From Pilaira anomala (Eukaryota > Mucoromycota > Mucoromycetes > Mucorales > Mucoraceae): 14,459 nucleotides of DNA. The notes beneath the pieces were generated by a model. It did not search any database, had not been told where the DNA came from, and was given only the letters and a program-made list of their open reading frames with translations. Made by a program: the position numbers and the translations under genes. The stretch lies in NCBI GenBank assembly GCA_025716855.1, contig JAIXMQ010000191.1:1-14459 (forward strand), given 5' to 3'. Below are positions 6,601 through 14,459 of this stretch, piece by piece. The first letter of the stretch is position 1. Each line of letters begins with the position of its first letter.

Positions 6601-9600
6601 TTATTGTTGCTGAAATAAAAGTTCGGGAAAGACAATATTTTCAGTTTTTTTTGTATTGTTAGTAGAAGAAAGTAAAACAGAGACACCATTGGCAGATGTA
6701 GCTCTGGATAGTGCAACATATAATTGACCATGAGTAAAAACTGGCTCTCTTAAATCAACAGCTACTTTTTTTAATGATTGACCTTGGGATTTGTTAATGG
6801 TCATTGCGAATGATACCTTAATTGGGAATTGCTTTCTGGTCAAAATAAATGGCAGTTGGCCGGGAAGAGTAGAGAGAGTGAATCTTGGAATAAGATGCAT
6901 TTGATTGGAGTCACTACCAAGTATTTTGACCTTCAGAACATATTCACCAATTTGATGGATAATACATCTAGTACCATTACACAAACCCTTTTCAGGATTT
7001 AAATTTCGAAGAAGCATTACTGGTAAACCAACTTTTAATTCCAGTTTTGAAGGAGGGAGACCTGATGTAGCTAAACTGTGAAGGTATTCTTCTGGTAGGT
7101 TGTCCATATTGTTGCCAGTCAAATCAGATTGTACTGTGTCAGTAGAGAAAAGAGTAATTTTTTCACCAGTTACCATATCCAATACTTTTGAGTTTATTTC
7201 TTCAACCGTTTTATTTTTTGAACAAAGAATAGCTCTTTCTTTAAAGAACATGCTATTATCGAGTGGGCGTTGTAGAATTGATTTAGGATATATATCTTCA
7301 ATAAAGGCTTCAATGTTATGTATGGTTTTGATGAAAGGGGGCAAAGAGACTGATCCATGGAATTGAGAGTTGTATGACATTTTTTCAATCCACTCGGCAA
7401 ATTGTTTGTCTTCTTGATTCAAACTATTTAAGCGCATATTTTCAGTCAAAAAAAGTTTTTTTAATTCTGGCCATAAGGTACCAGACATGGTCAATGAAGC
7501 TTCTACAATTTCCGGTCTACCACCAAGAGTAACAACGGGAGGAATCTGTGCAAAGTCACCGCCCAAAACAACAGGTACACCACCAAAGATTACATCTTTG
7601 TCAAGTATATCACGAAGTGTTCGATCAACTGCTTCAAAACAATGGCGATGTTGCATCGGGACCTCATCCCAAATAATCAAAGATGTCTTTTTGATAAGAT
7701 CAGCAAGATCGCTGTTTTTTTTGATATGGCATGTGGATGATCCATCAACTTGTAATGGAATTGAGAAGCGGGAATGCGATGTACGTCCACCAGGTAATAA
7801 GAGAGCAGCAATACCGGAAGAGGCAACACACAAAACGATCAATCCTAAACTTCTATAATAATTACAAAGGGTATTGTATACGAAGGTTTTACCAGTGCCA
7901 GCTGGTCCTTGTAAAAAAAAACTTCTTGTATTATTATTGTCGGTATTGTTGATAGTAGAAGTAATAGTATCGAAAACAAATTTTTGGGATTCATTCATTT
8001 GAGTGTATCTTTCTTCAAAGTTTCTACTTTCATGTTCATGAGAATAAGAGATTTCATTCAGGATTAATGAATTTCCTTGTATATGGGAAAAATGATTAAT
8101 GAGACTATTCCAATCAAAAAGAGGAGATGGCAGGTTATATAAATTCATGGATTTGTCCTGGGTTAATAGTGACCTTTCTAAAAGATATAAACCATAATCC
8201 AATGCCTTTTTGTTGTTGTAAAAAACGGAACCTACAGTCAAATCGAGTAACACTTCATATCCCAAAATTCTTATTTTATGATCTAAATCATCACAAAAGC
8301 TTTCACAGAACATATTCCAAATTTCCAATGGAGAAGTAAGAGCGTCAAAAAAAAGAGCTGAAACAAACATTGAACGCAAAGAAGATCCTGAAGCAAACGT
8401 TACTGCTTCTTCAAAGCATTTTATCCATTCTCGATCATCCTCTATCAAATGAAGTAACATACATGCTTCTCTGAATGTTTCACACACCACGCCATTTACC
8501 GTTCTCAAATGATCAAAAGAAGTGGCAGCTTTTACAACAGTTAATAAAAGACGCATGTAAAAACGCTCACCCGAGGAGGGGCTACAGTAGTACATACGAC
8601 CTACTGAGAAGGCTTTTGTTTTTCTTGGTGTCCAACATTTCTTTGATCTGTTCCAAACAAAGTGTTCAGGAAACTGCTGATACAAATATTGAACAAAAGA
8701 TTGATCATGCTGATGGATATTATTCCATTTAAAGTAGCCAATAAGAGTCGAATCACTATTATCAAGAAGATGTTGAATTTGCTCTGGTGATGAAGCGGGA
8801 TCAAAATAAACTGGTTGTTGTTCAGGTAAATGAACAGCGAGTTTAGTAACAGGCGGTGATTCTTCATGCATAGGAAATTCAAACAATCTCCAAACAGCTT
8901 CAACAGGACCAATGTAACGGCCACTAAGATATCTTTCAATCTCGTCTTTTTCATTTTGAATATGCAATGTTGTTTGATCTGATCCTTTATATATATACTT
9001 GTTTATATATTTTATTGCTTTCACAGTAGCACATACTTCAACATTGATATGAGCTTTGTATTTCTTACACAAATATGGGCTATAAGGAACAACCCATTCA
9101 TTGGTCATCATATACGGCTCATTTTTTCTAGTTGGATGTCCAATTTGATGACACCTTCCATCTTGCTTTCTACGATAAGAGGGATACCCATCTTCTTTAG
9201 CAATTGTAGCTGGCTGGTACGGTTTAGGAAAAGACTTGGAGCACTTTTTAACACCAGATGCATCTTCACGCATGCAAGGACTATTTGGATTGATATCGCC
9301 ACAGGGCCCATGCATCATGCTACCAGTAACTACTTTATACAATTCAGCTTGATTTACTCTATCAGGAATTTCAGCTGATATGATACTATCAATTTTTTCA
9401 GGTGTGTCGAAGCGATGATTGACATTATCAAGAAAAAGAAGAATATGAACATGTGGGAGACCTCGTTTCTGATACTCGATAGTTCTTACGATTGCTTTAT
9501 AAGTCCCAAAAATATTATTTTTTTTCAAATCCGCAAGTAACTCTCTGCATTTCAGATTAAAAACTCTGGCAACCAGATCTGGGCGATCATTAGCAGATTG

Positions 9601-11212
9601 ATGAGGCAGTAATTCATCTGTAATTTCTTGCCATTTTTGATTCGCAGTAAAGGTAATGAACAAAGTAGGTTTACCAAAAAATCTGGATAAGGCCATAGCA
9701 TCTTGGTATAAGCCAGACATAAATCGAGGACCACCTGTAAAACTACTTGGTAAGATAAACTGCGTACCGACTTGTGAAAGATCACTAACATCTGAAGTAG
9801 CATCCGATAGACCTTTGTATACATCAGCACGGATTACATCTTGCTTTGACTTGATCCAACTAAGTTTATTCTGCTCACATACAGCCCAAGCATCTACCAA
9901 GAATTGCTGAAATAATCTTCGTGATAAGAATATAATGTTAGATTCATTTTCTCTAACATGTAATCTGTAACGGTAAAACTCTCGTTGAGAAAGTCTTTTA
10001 TCGGATTCAGATAATCTCATTCCCCAATTCCAACCGTAATCACCAGCAGGAAATAACAACACGTAATGTAACGGCATGTATGCTGCATGTGTTTCGCTAA
10101 TTCTTTTTAATGATCCAGTAGTGTTATCAGCAGAATCAGAGTTTCTATAAGTAATTAGAATATCTCTAAAACTGTTTTCTGCATACTCATTTGGAATAAT
10201 AGCAGCAACTTCATTGGCAGTAGGTAAATTCTGGGTTCGTCTATCACTACCAACTATCAATTCCATACGCATTTGAGGGTTTAATCGAATATGAAAAGGC
10301 ATATTACTATTCTCTCTTATCTGGCGATCGGATTCCTCTGATAAAATCTCATGAGCATGCTTGTAAATTCGAACAAACGGATTTCTACATTGATGGTGAA
10401 GCATAACACTTAAGTCTTGAATTAAATCCTTGTCTAAACAACTGTTTGCTTCAAATTCAGATCGAATATTTGCTGCAAAAACAGGATCGTAAATATATAA
10501 TTGACTATACATTGTTCGATTATTATTATTAGTTGAAGTAAGTGGGCCTTGAAGATGATATAATTCTCCATGCGCTTTGAAAGGCATGAATCTGGAACCG
10601 GTATTATTTCTTGTATCATTAGATTTTCTTCCGGCTGTTCCAAAAGAAGTAAAAGCAAATGCTGAATTATATTGTCTCAAGTTGTTCAAGAAAGCAGTTG
10701 ATTTAGGATGGGCACCAGTTAATAAATTATTTAAAAGCTGAGGTGGCTCATTCAGCAATGGTAATTTAACAGAGCCTTTTTTACAACATGATTCCCAAGA
10801 AGAGCCACCATTCGTTTTTTCTCCTTTCCAGTGATAGGCTTTGCAGTCTGGACACTGTATATCCATTCTTCCCAAATCCAATGGTACCATTTTATCCAAT
10901 TCAGAAATATAAGCTGCAGGAACAACTTCTGCGGGTCTAGTAGCTCTTTCGGCTCTTATATTTGAACCGGTTTCATCTACCTCAGTTGATCTTACTGGTA
11001 CTGTTAAAGCGTTACGACGAAGAAGACGACGGTTTCTATTATAAATCTTTGAACGTTCCTAAAATGAAATATAAGTATTTTTTTTCTATTTTGAGTTTAT
11101 TATATGATAATGAGCTGTTACTTACTCGACAGTCAATACATGTTTTGAAAGTATAGTCAGCATCAAGAGGGGTACGACAGGATGAACAGATTTTTGTAGT
11201 GATAGATGGCAT
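6601..11212 (-). CDS. Helitron Rep-helicase (HUH endonuclease + PIF1-like helicase)
   Basis: This is the rolling-circle transposase of a Helitron. Its Rep domain nicks and joins single-stranded ends and its helicase unwinds the donor. Exon 1 is 11212-11126 (29 codons) and exon 2 is 11058-6601, joined in phase 0, for about 1,514 residues. The N-terminus has C9-x2-C12 and C25-x2-C28. A second motif, CPDCKAYHW then CC, lies at about 98-121. The Helitron-like N domain follows. Rep motifs are LFITFTAN near 495, HUH as PHVHILLF (His565, His567) and KYINKYIYKG with Tyr713 and Tyr717. Helicase motifs are GPAGTGKT (1080-1087), IIWDE (Asp1160, Glu1161), GGDFAQIPPV (about 1195-1204), and near the end INKSQGQS and VALSRAT (about 1477-1483). 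All key residues are present and there is no internal stop or frameshift, so it may be active. No OTU, RPA or apurinic endonuclease domain is evident. Confidence 0.96.
11059..11125 (-). other. 67-nt spliceosomal intron in the Helitron gene
   Basis: The donor is GTAAGT (perfect consensus) right after Arg29, and the acceptor is TTTCATTTTAG. Exon 1 and exon 2 join in phase 0, reading CIDCR then ERSKIYNRNRR. Exon 2 is open only back to a TAG that forms the intron's last three bases. Splicing therefore adds a four-cysteine N-terminus and a good ATG at 11212. Confidence 0.85.
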
Positions 11213-11277
11213 TGTAAACTTATTTTTTTTTATAATAATAAAATGAAGAGAAACAAAAAGTCAGAAAGAATTTTACT

Positions 11278-11286
11278 CTTTATATA
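11278..11286 (-). promoter_or_regulatory. TATA box of the Helitron gene
   Basis: The minus strand reads TATATAAAG about 65-75 nt before the ATG at 11212. An A/T-rich leader without an upstream ATG follows it. Confidence 0.55.
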
Positions 11287-11314
11287 CTGCAACTCAAGTA
11301 GTATATTCATTTAA

Positions 11315-11485
11315 TATAACTGAATTATTTAATAACTGAAATATTTACTTGAACTGAAGTATTTGCTTTAACTGAAGCATTTATTTTATTTAATAACTAA
11401 AGTATTCATTGTAGCTGAAGTATTTAATTCAATGTATTGACTGTAACTGAAGAATTTCACTATAGCTGAAGTATTTAATTCAATG
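11315..11485. repeat. Degenerate tandem repeat AACTGAAGTATTT upstream of the Helitron gene
   Basis: AACTGAATTATTT, AACTGAAATATTT, AACTGAAGTATTT, AACTGAAGCATTT, AACTAAAGTATTC, AGCTGAAGTATTT, AACTGAAGAATTT and a second AGCTGAAGTATTT follow one another, separated by 5-20 variable bases. It lies upstream of the TATA box, so it could be a promoter array or a subterminal repeat of the element. Confidence 0.65.
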
Positions 11486-11721
11486 CAACTGATTTTTTTT
11501 AATAAGTGAATAATTTAAAGTGGACAATTAATAAAATCCTTTTTTTTTTTTTTTTTTTTTTTGCGTTAATTAAGTCCGGCTCAATTTTCTGTCCGGCGTT
11601 TAAGGTAAATTTTTTATTTTATTTTTTTAAAAAAAAAAGTTGAACTGAGTTTCAATTGTGTTCGCAAACTTTAAAGAATTGTAGTATATTATAAGATTTT
11701 TACAGACACAGTTTCATAAAA
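11486..11721. other. AT-rich spacer with a long T run
   Basis: A T run of about 22 lies at 11541-11562. It is followed by GTCCGG twice (AAGTCCGGCTC and CTGTCCGGCG). The candidate Helitron 5' edge lies at 11696. No coding sequence was seen. Confidence 0.5.
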
Positions 11722-12150
11722 CTACTCTGAACAGTTAAGCTTCTTGTTAACTGTAGGCCGCTCATCCATACTAGGAGGAGGAGTAGTAGCAGCAGGTGTG
11801 GGAGCAGTACTGGCAGCAGAAGGAGTCGTAGCTGCAGGAGGAGTAGTAGTAGCTGCAGTAGGAGGGGAACCACCTTCAGATACTGAAGGCTTAATTTCAC
11901 AAAAACCTGCCTCTTTGGTAAGAGTTATACCTGTCTCTTTTTCAAAACCATGAAGAAATTCTATATATTTATCCGCTTGGGCAGTCATATCTAATTGACT
12001 GACTGATCTACGAAGTTCAGTAATAATTCCTATAAATATTAAATAGTCAAATATATATTTACTACTACTAAGGCTGAGAAAATCTTCTTCCCTCTCGTTC
12101 ACTAAACAACCAGAGGAAAAGTCTGCATTTTTGTTTATTTTTTTTTTCAA
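11722..12150 (-). CDS. C-terminal exon(s) of an unidentified Pro/Ala/Thr-rich-tailed protein
   Basis: The frame ends with TAG at 11724-11722. The first in-frame ATG is at 11988 (88 residues from there), but the frame is open up to about 12150 without an ATG, so an upstream exon is likely. A TTTATAG acceptor-like site lies just before ITELRRSVSQL, and another, AAATGCAG, lies near 12120. The stretch YIFDYLIFIGI between them may be intron. The credible part is a helical segment (LDMTAQADKYIEFLHGFEKE, then TGITLTKEAGF), then a tail of Pro, Ala and Thr repeats (TAATTTPPAATTPSAAS). It ends DERPTVNKKLNCSE. The low-complexity tail is probably a disordered linker or glycosylatable region. No family is recognised. 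The stop lies only 25 bp from the candidate Helitron edge. Confidence 0.5.
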   Translation of the reverse strand: MKKKINKNADFSSGCLVNEREEDFLSLSSSKYIFDYLIFIGIITELRRSVSQLDMTAQADKYIEFLHGFEKETGITLTKEAGFCEIKPSVSEGGSPPTAATTTPPAATTPSAASTAPTPAATTPPPSMDERPTVNKKLNCSE

Positions 12151-12306
12151 AAGAGTAATCTATGTTACCCAGGGATAAAATCGCCTTATTGGAATTCAAA
12201 AATTTGTTTGTTTATCTTCGTTCATAAATAAATAAATAGAAAATAAGTAGAAAATATTCAGAAACGTAGTTTATTTTTCAGAAGAAATTGCTACGTAAGC
12301 AAAAAA

Positions 12307-12495
12307 ATGGCAAGTTGCTACGTCAGCAAAGACAGATCGCAAAAAAAAAAAAAAAAACTTAAAGTCTTTCAGGCCAAGATCAGAAAGCACAAGAATTTGG
12401 CAGATAGAATAGCAAGTAAAGCTATGAGAAAAAAATTAATACTTCATTCAGCTAATAAATTCAAAGAAATTACTCACATTTTATGCATTTTTTGA
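12307..12495 (+). CDS. Doubtful small lysine-rich ORF
   Basis: The ATG at 12307 opens 62 residues to TGA 12493-12495. After a 17-base A run encoding Lys, the part FQAKIRKHKNLADRIASKAM followed by NKFKEIT looks like real basic helical protein. It weakly recalls fragments of divergent HMG-box proteins. The A run is a likely site of length change, so the frame before it may not belong to the same protein. The start overlaps a local duplication (TTGCTACGTAAGCAAA and TTGCTACGTCAGCAAA). It may be a pseudogene fragment. Confidence 0.3.
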   Translation: MASCYVSKDRSQKKKKKLKVFQAKIRKHKNLADRIASKAMRKKLILHSANKFKEITHILCIF

Positions 12496-12870
12496 CAAAG
12501 AATAATGAAACCATCGTAACAGAGTTATAAAATACTTTTCTTTTCGTGTTTTATTTTAATTTTAACGTTACCTATTTCTCCTTTCTATTTCAAACAGATG
12601 CAATGATGCGACGACAATGGATGATGAATAATTTACCATTATAATAAAATTGTACCGAATTTCGTACTCACTTGTAAAATTCTAAGCTTCTTACGCAGAA
12701 AAATAATAATTTAAAAAAATTCGAACTCCGAAAAAAGTCCGACATGGACAAAACATTTAAACACCGAAATTAAAAGTTCAAGTTCCGGCAAAATTTCAAA
12801 CTCAAAAATAAAATTTCAAACAACGAAAAAATTTCTTATATAGGTATTTTTCGGGGTCTCAAATAATGCT
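12496..12870. other. AT-rich intergenic stretch with TCCGAA/AAATTTCAAAC repeats
   Basis: Between 12715 and 12830, phrases such as CGAACTCCGAA, AAGTCCGACA, AAATTTCAAACTC and AAATTTCAAACAAC recur, and similar phrases occur at 1385-1480. This looks like decayed repeat. A TTTCAAACAG at about 12589-12598 could be a splice acceptor, but no consistent gene model follows. Confidence 0.35.
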
Positions 12871-12877
12871 TATAAAG
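12871..12877 (+). promoter_or_regulatory. TATA box for the gene at 12984
   Basis: TATAAAG lies 113 bp before the ATG, in otherwise mixed sequence, with a somewhat GC-richer leader (GACAACACGACGACC) downstream. The position suits a fungal core promoter. Confidence 0.5.
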
Positions 12878-12983
12878 GGATGTCATTATCTTGTCATTAA
12901 TCCGAGTGTTTCATAAAGCGAAGACAACACGACGACCTCATGAGACTAGGTGAGCGTATATATTACTTTTTTTGAAATACAAT

Positions 12984-13196
12984 ATGAATGCTCTCCCCTT
13001 GATTCTCTGCGTTCCTCTTTCAAAATTGAAGTATAGCTCGGAAATTCTTTTCGAGTCCTTTGAAACTGCAGTTGATAAAACTTTAAAGGAACCCTATTTC
13101 GTGGAAGCAATCAAAAAATATGAAATACATCCCGGCTATGTTGTATTTATAGGAAATGATCTCCTTGAAAATGTTAAGTTAATTCAAAAATATTGA
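12984..13196 (+). CDS. Small single-exon protein of unknown family (70 residues)
   Basis: ATG at 12984 to TGA 13194-13196. The product starts MNALPLILCVPLSKL, a hydrophobic N-terminus that could be a short signal or simply part of the fold. It continues with an acidic amphipathic middle (ILFESFETAVDKTLKEPYF), then KKYEIHPGYVVFIGNDLLEN and KLIQKY. The mix of hydrophobic and charged residues and the lack of low complexity support real coding. It has its own TATA box and a long A/T-rich 3' flank. An upstream TTG would add four residues, but ATG is the natural start. A cryptic GTGAGC donor near 12950 could join another exon. I recognise no family. Confidence 0.55.
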   Translation: MNALPLILCVPLSKLKYSSEILFESFETAVDKTLKEPYFVEAIKKYEIHPGYVVFIGNDLLENVKLIQKY

Positions 13197-13986
13197 GTAA
13201 TTTCATTATTCAAAAGGTTTTAAAGGGGTAAAAAAATAATAATATATATATATTAATTTTATTTTTTAGTTTTCTGTGTATCCTTATAGTTTTTTTTAGA
13301 GGAAATGACCTCACTGTTTAGTTTCAGGAATAAGTAAAGACGGGGACATCTTAATTACAGAAACTGTTCGTCGACCCATTCATATTGATTAAAAAGATGA
13401 TACAAGGTATATATATATATATATACATATAGGCTAAACAATAAGATATGGTAACTAAGTAGTAGTAGTGGTTACAATGTAGTTGGTTATACCAAATTTT
13501 TACCAGAGATACAGTTTGAGCTCAGCTTTTCAAAAAAGTAAACTTTAAATTTATAAAATTAAAACTCCGCGATTAATCCTAAAATTAAAATTTTAGCACG
13601 TTATGCTTAGAGCTCATCACAATATCAATCATATCTCATTGAAAAATAACGATAAAAAAATAAAACTAACGTTAATTAATAGGTAATTTAATTTTTCAAT
13701 TACTGTATATACCTGATTTAACTTTAGGTACTGAATTCTTTGATAAATGAGCTTAAATTAGTTCGCTTATCTTTTGTATTGAAATAATCGAATAAATCAA
13801 GCTATTGTTAAAATTCAATACCGTTGTTTTAGTGATCAATAAATTTTATTGATATAAATTGATAAGAAATATAAGTTGATAGATAAGATGATAAAGTAAT
13901 TTAGGGCGAGTAAAAAAAAAGAAAGTTTACAAGTAGTATGTAACTAACAAAAAAAAGTAATCGATTAGAAAGAAAAAGAAGTGAAA
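13197..13986. other. AT-rich intergenic stretch with a (TA)9 microsatellite
   Basis: A (TA)9 run occupies 13408-13425, and another AT alternation lies near 13241-13252. No open frame, RNA-like fold or transposon end was convincing. The right end is the 3' flank of the minus-strand gene at 13987. Confidence 0.5.
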
Positions 13987-14459
13987 CTATCTACGATTTG
14001 TTCTAGAAGTAGTGTTCACTCCACGCTTACGACCACAAGTCTTAGGTCTTCCTCTACTACCTTGAGGTCGACCACGAGGTCTACTTGACTCACCAATGAC
14101 TGTAGAACTTGAGCTACTACCAGCTAAAGGAATGGAACTTATAGAATCAGTAGGAGGAGGAGAAGAAGAAGGAGAACTTGCTGGTACTCTAAATGGAGAA
14201 AGAGAAGAAAGAGGAGAAGAAGAAGAAGGAGAGCCGGTTGATAATCGAGGGAGAGAAGAAGGCGATCTATTTAACGATGTTAAAGGAGAAGAAGAACCAG
14301 AAACAGCATTAATAACAAAGTTGCTAGTAAACTCGGTTGATAATCCTTCGTAATCATCGTCACTGTCAGAAAAATAAAAATCTGTATCGTCACCAATCGT
14401 TTCCTCTTCTTCTGATGATGAAGACTCACCGGTATTGAGACCACGCTCATAGTCTCTAC
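13987..14459 (-). CDS. C-terminal tail of a protein with AT-hook-like motifs (5' end outside window)
   Basis: The frame is open from the right edge to TAG at 13989-13987, about 157 codons with no start, so the gene enters from the right. It begins with an acidic Ser/Glu/Asp-rich region (ESSSSEEEE, later FSDSDDDYEG), then a Ser/Pro-rich stretch. It ends in a basic region with RPRGRPQG and RGRPKT, two GRP cores flanked by Arg/Lys as in AT-hooks that bind the minor groove of AT-rich DNA, followed by CGRKRG. A nuclear, chromatin-associated protein or a transposon DNA-binding protein is likely. The main domain lies outside the window. The plus-strand frame over 14096-14353 is the antisense of this tail. 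Confidence 0.65.
   Translation of the reverse strand, partial: RDYERGLNTGESSSSEEEETIGDDTDFYFSDSDDDYEGLSTEFTSNFVINAVSGSSSPLTSLNRSPSSLPRLSTGSPSSSSPLSSLSPFRVPASSPSSSPPPTDSISSIPLAGSSSSSTVIGESSRPRGRPQGSRGRPKTCGRKRGVNTTSRTNRR

Larger units (their letters stand above)
6087..11696 (-). mobile_element. Helitron, probably autonomous (bounds approximate)
   Basis: The element is defined by the intact Rep-helicase gene at 6601-11212. The left bound is only an estimate. Homology between copy B and copy A ends near 6005, so the element should begin to the right of that. No YYAG (minus-strand CTRR) occurs between 6010 and 6600, so a canonical 3' end is not visible. The right bound is a guess: minus-strand A|TCTTATAATATACTAC at 11696 fits the 5' TC rule and resembles many Helitron 5' ends. 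Confidence 0.6.

Noticed and set aside
7100..9910. Plus- and other-frame ORFs within the Helitron gene
   Set aside because: They are shadows of the 1,514-residue protein, whose motifs are unambiguous.
11700..11953. Leu-rich minus frame and Val/Gly-rich plus frame
   Set aside because: They are alternative readings of the Pro/Ala/Thr codon repeat in the minus-strand gene tail.
12599..12647. Possible terminal exon after TTTCAAACAG
   Set aside because: The encoded peptide is only about 13 residues and no upstream exon joins it in frame with convincing donor sites.
14096..14353. Glu/Gly-rich plus-strand frame
   Set aside because: It is the antisense of the Ser/Pro-rich part of the AT-hook protein, which has the more credible composition and stop.

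Overview
The window looks like a piece of an AT-rich, transposon-filled nuclear genome of an early-diverging fungus. A Rhizophagus-like arbuscular mycorrhizal fungus is my best guess, but that is inference, not a sequence match. The reasons are very AT-rich intergenic DNA with long A/T runs, short spliceosomal introns (GTAAGT/GTGAGT donors, ACTGAC or TACTAAT-like branch sites), TATA-box promoters, no bacterial-style operons, and a fungal-type Helitron. No tRNA, rRNA, LTR or CRISPR array was found.

Layout. 1-311: acidic C-terminal tail of a gene entering from the left (+). 312-1920: gene-free, ending in a degenerate ~82-bp repeat with long T runs. 2131-2555 (+): terminal exon with an Ala-Pro linker. 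2629-3243 (-): convergent two-exon gene of unknown family. 3244-3380: GC-rich patch and a 24-bp degenerate repeat. 3500-6010: two related minus-strand small genes, copy A (3500-3813) and copy B (5495-5853). They share a 5' region and N-terminus but differ in the body. Copy A is separated from its upstream region by a 1,320-bp Tc1/mariner-type element (3837-5156). This has perfect 32-bp terminal inverted repeats and a TA target duplication, and copy B preserves the empty site. The element carries no transposase but does carry a small plus-strand ORF (4735-4971).

6087-11696: a probably autonomous Helitron. Its minus-strand Rep-helicase gene (11212-6601) is intact and encodes about 1,514 residues once a 67-nt intron (11059-11125) is removed. 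That intron separates a tiny first exon holding the first half of an N-terminal four-cysteine motif. A 20-bp minisatellite (13 copies) lies just past its 3' end, and a degenerate AACTGAAGTATTT repeat lies upstream of its promoter.

11722-12150 (-): Pro/Ala/Thr-rich C-terminal exon. 12307-12495 (+): doubtful lysine-rich ORF. 12984-13196 (+): a 70-residue single-exon gene behind a TATA box. 13987-14459 (-): C-terminal tail of a gene entering from the right, Ser-rich and acidic with two AT-hook-like cores.

The window is best read as host small genes invaded and rearranged by two classes of DNA transposon. Splice models are read by eye and have no transcript support.
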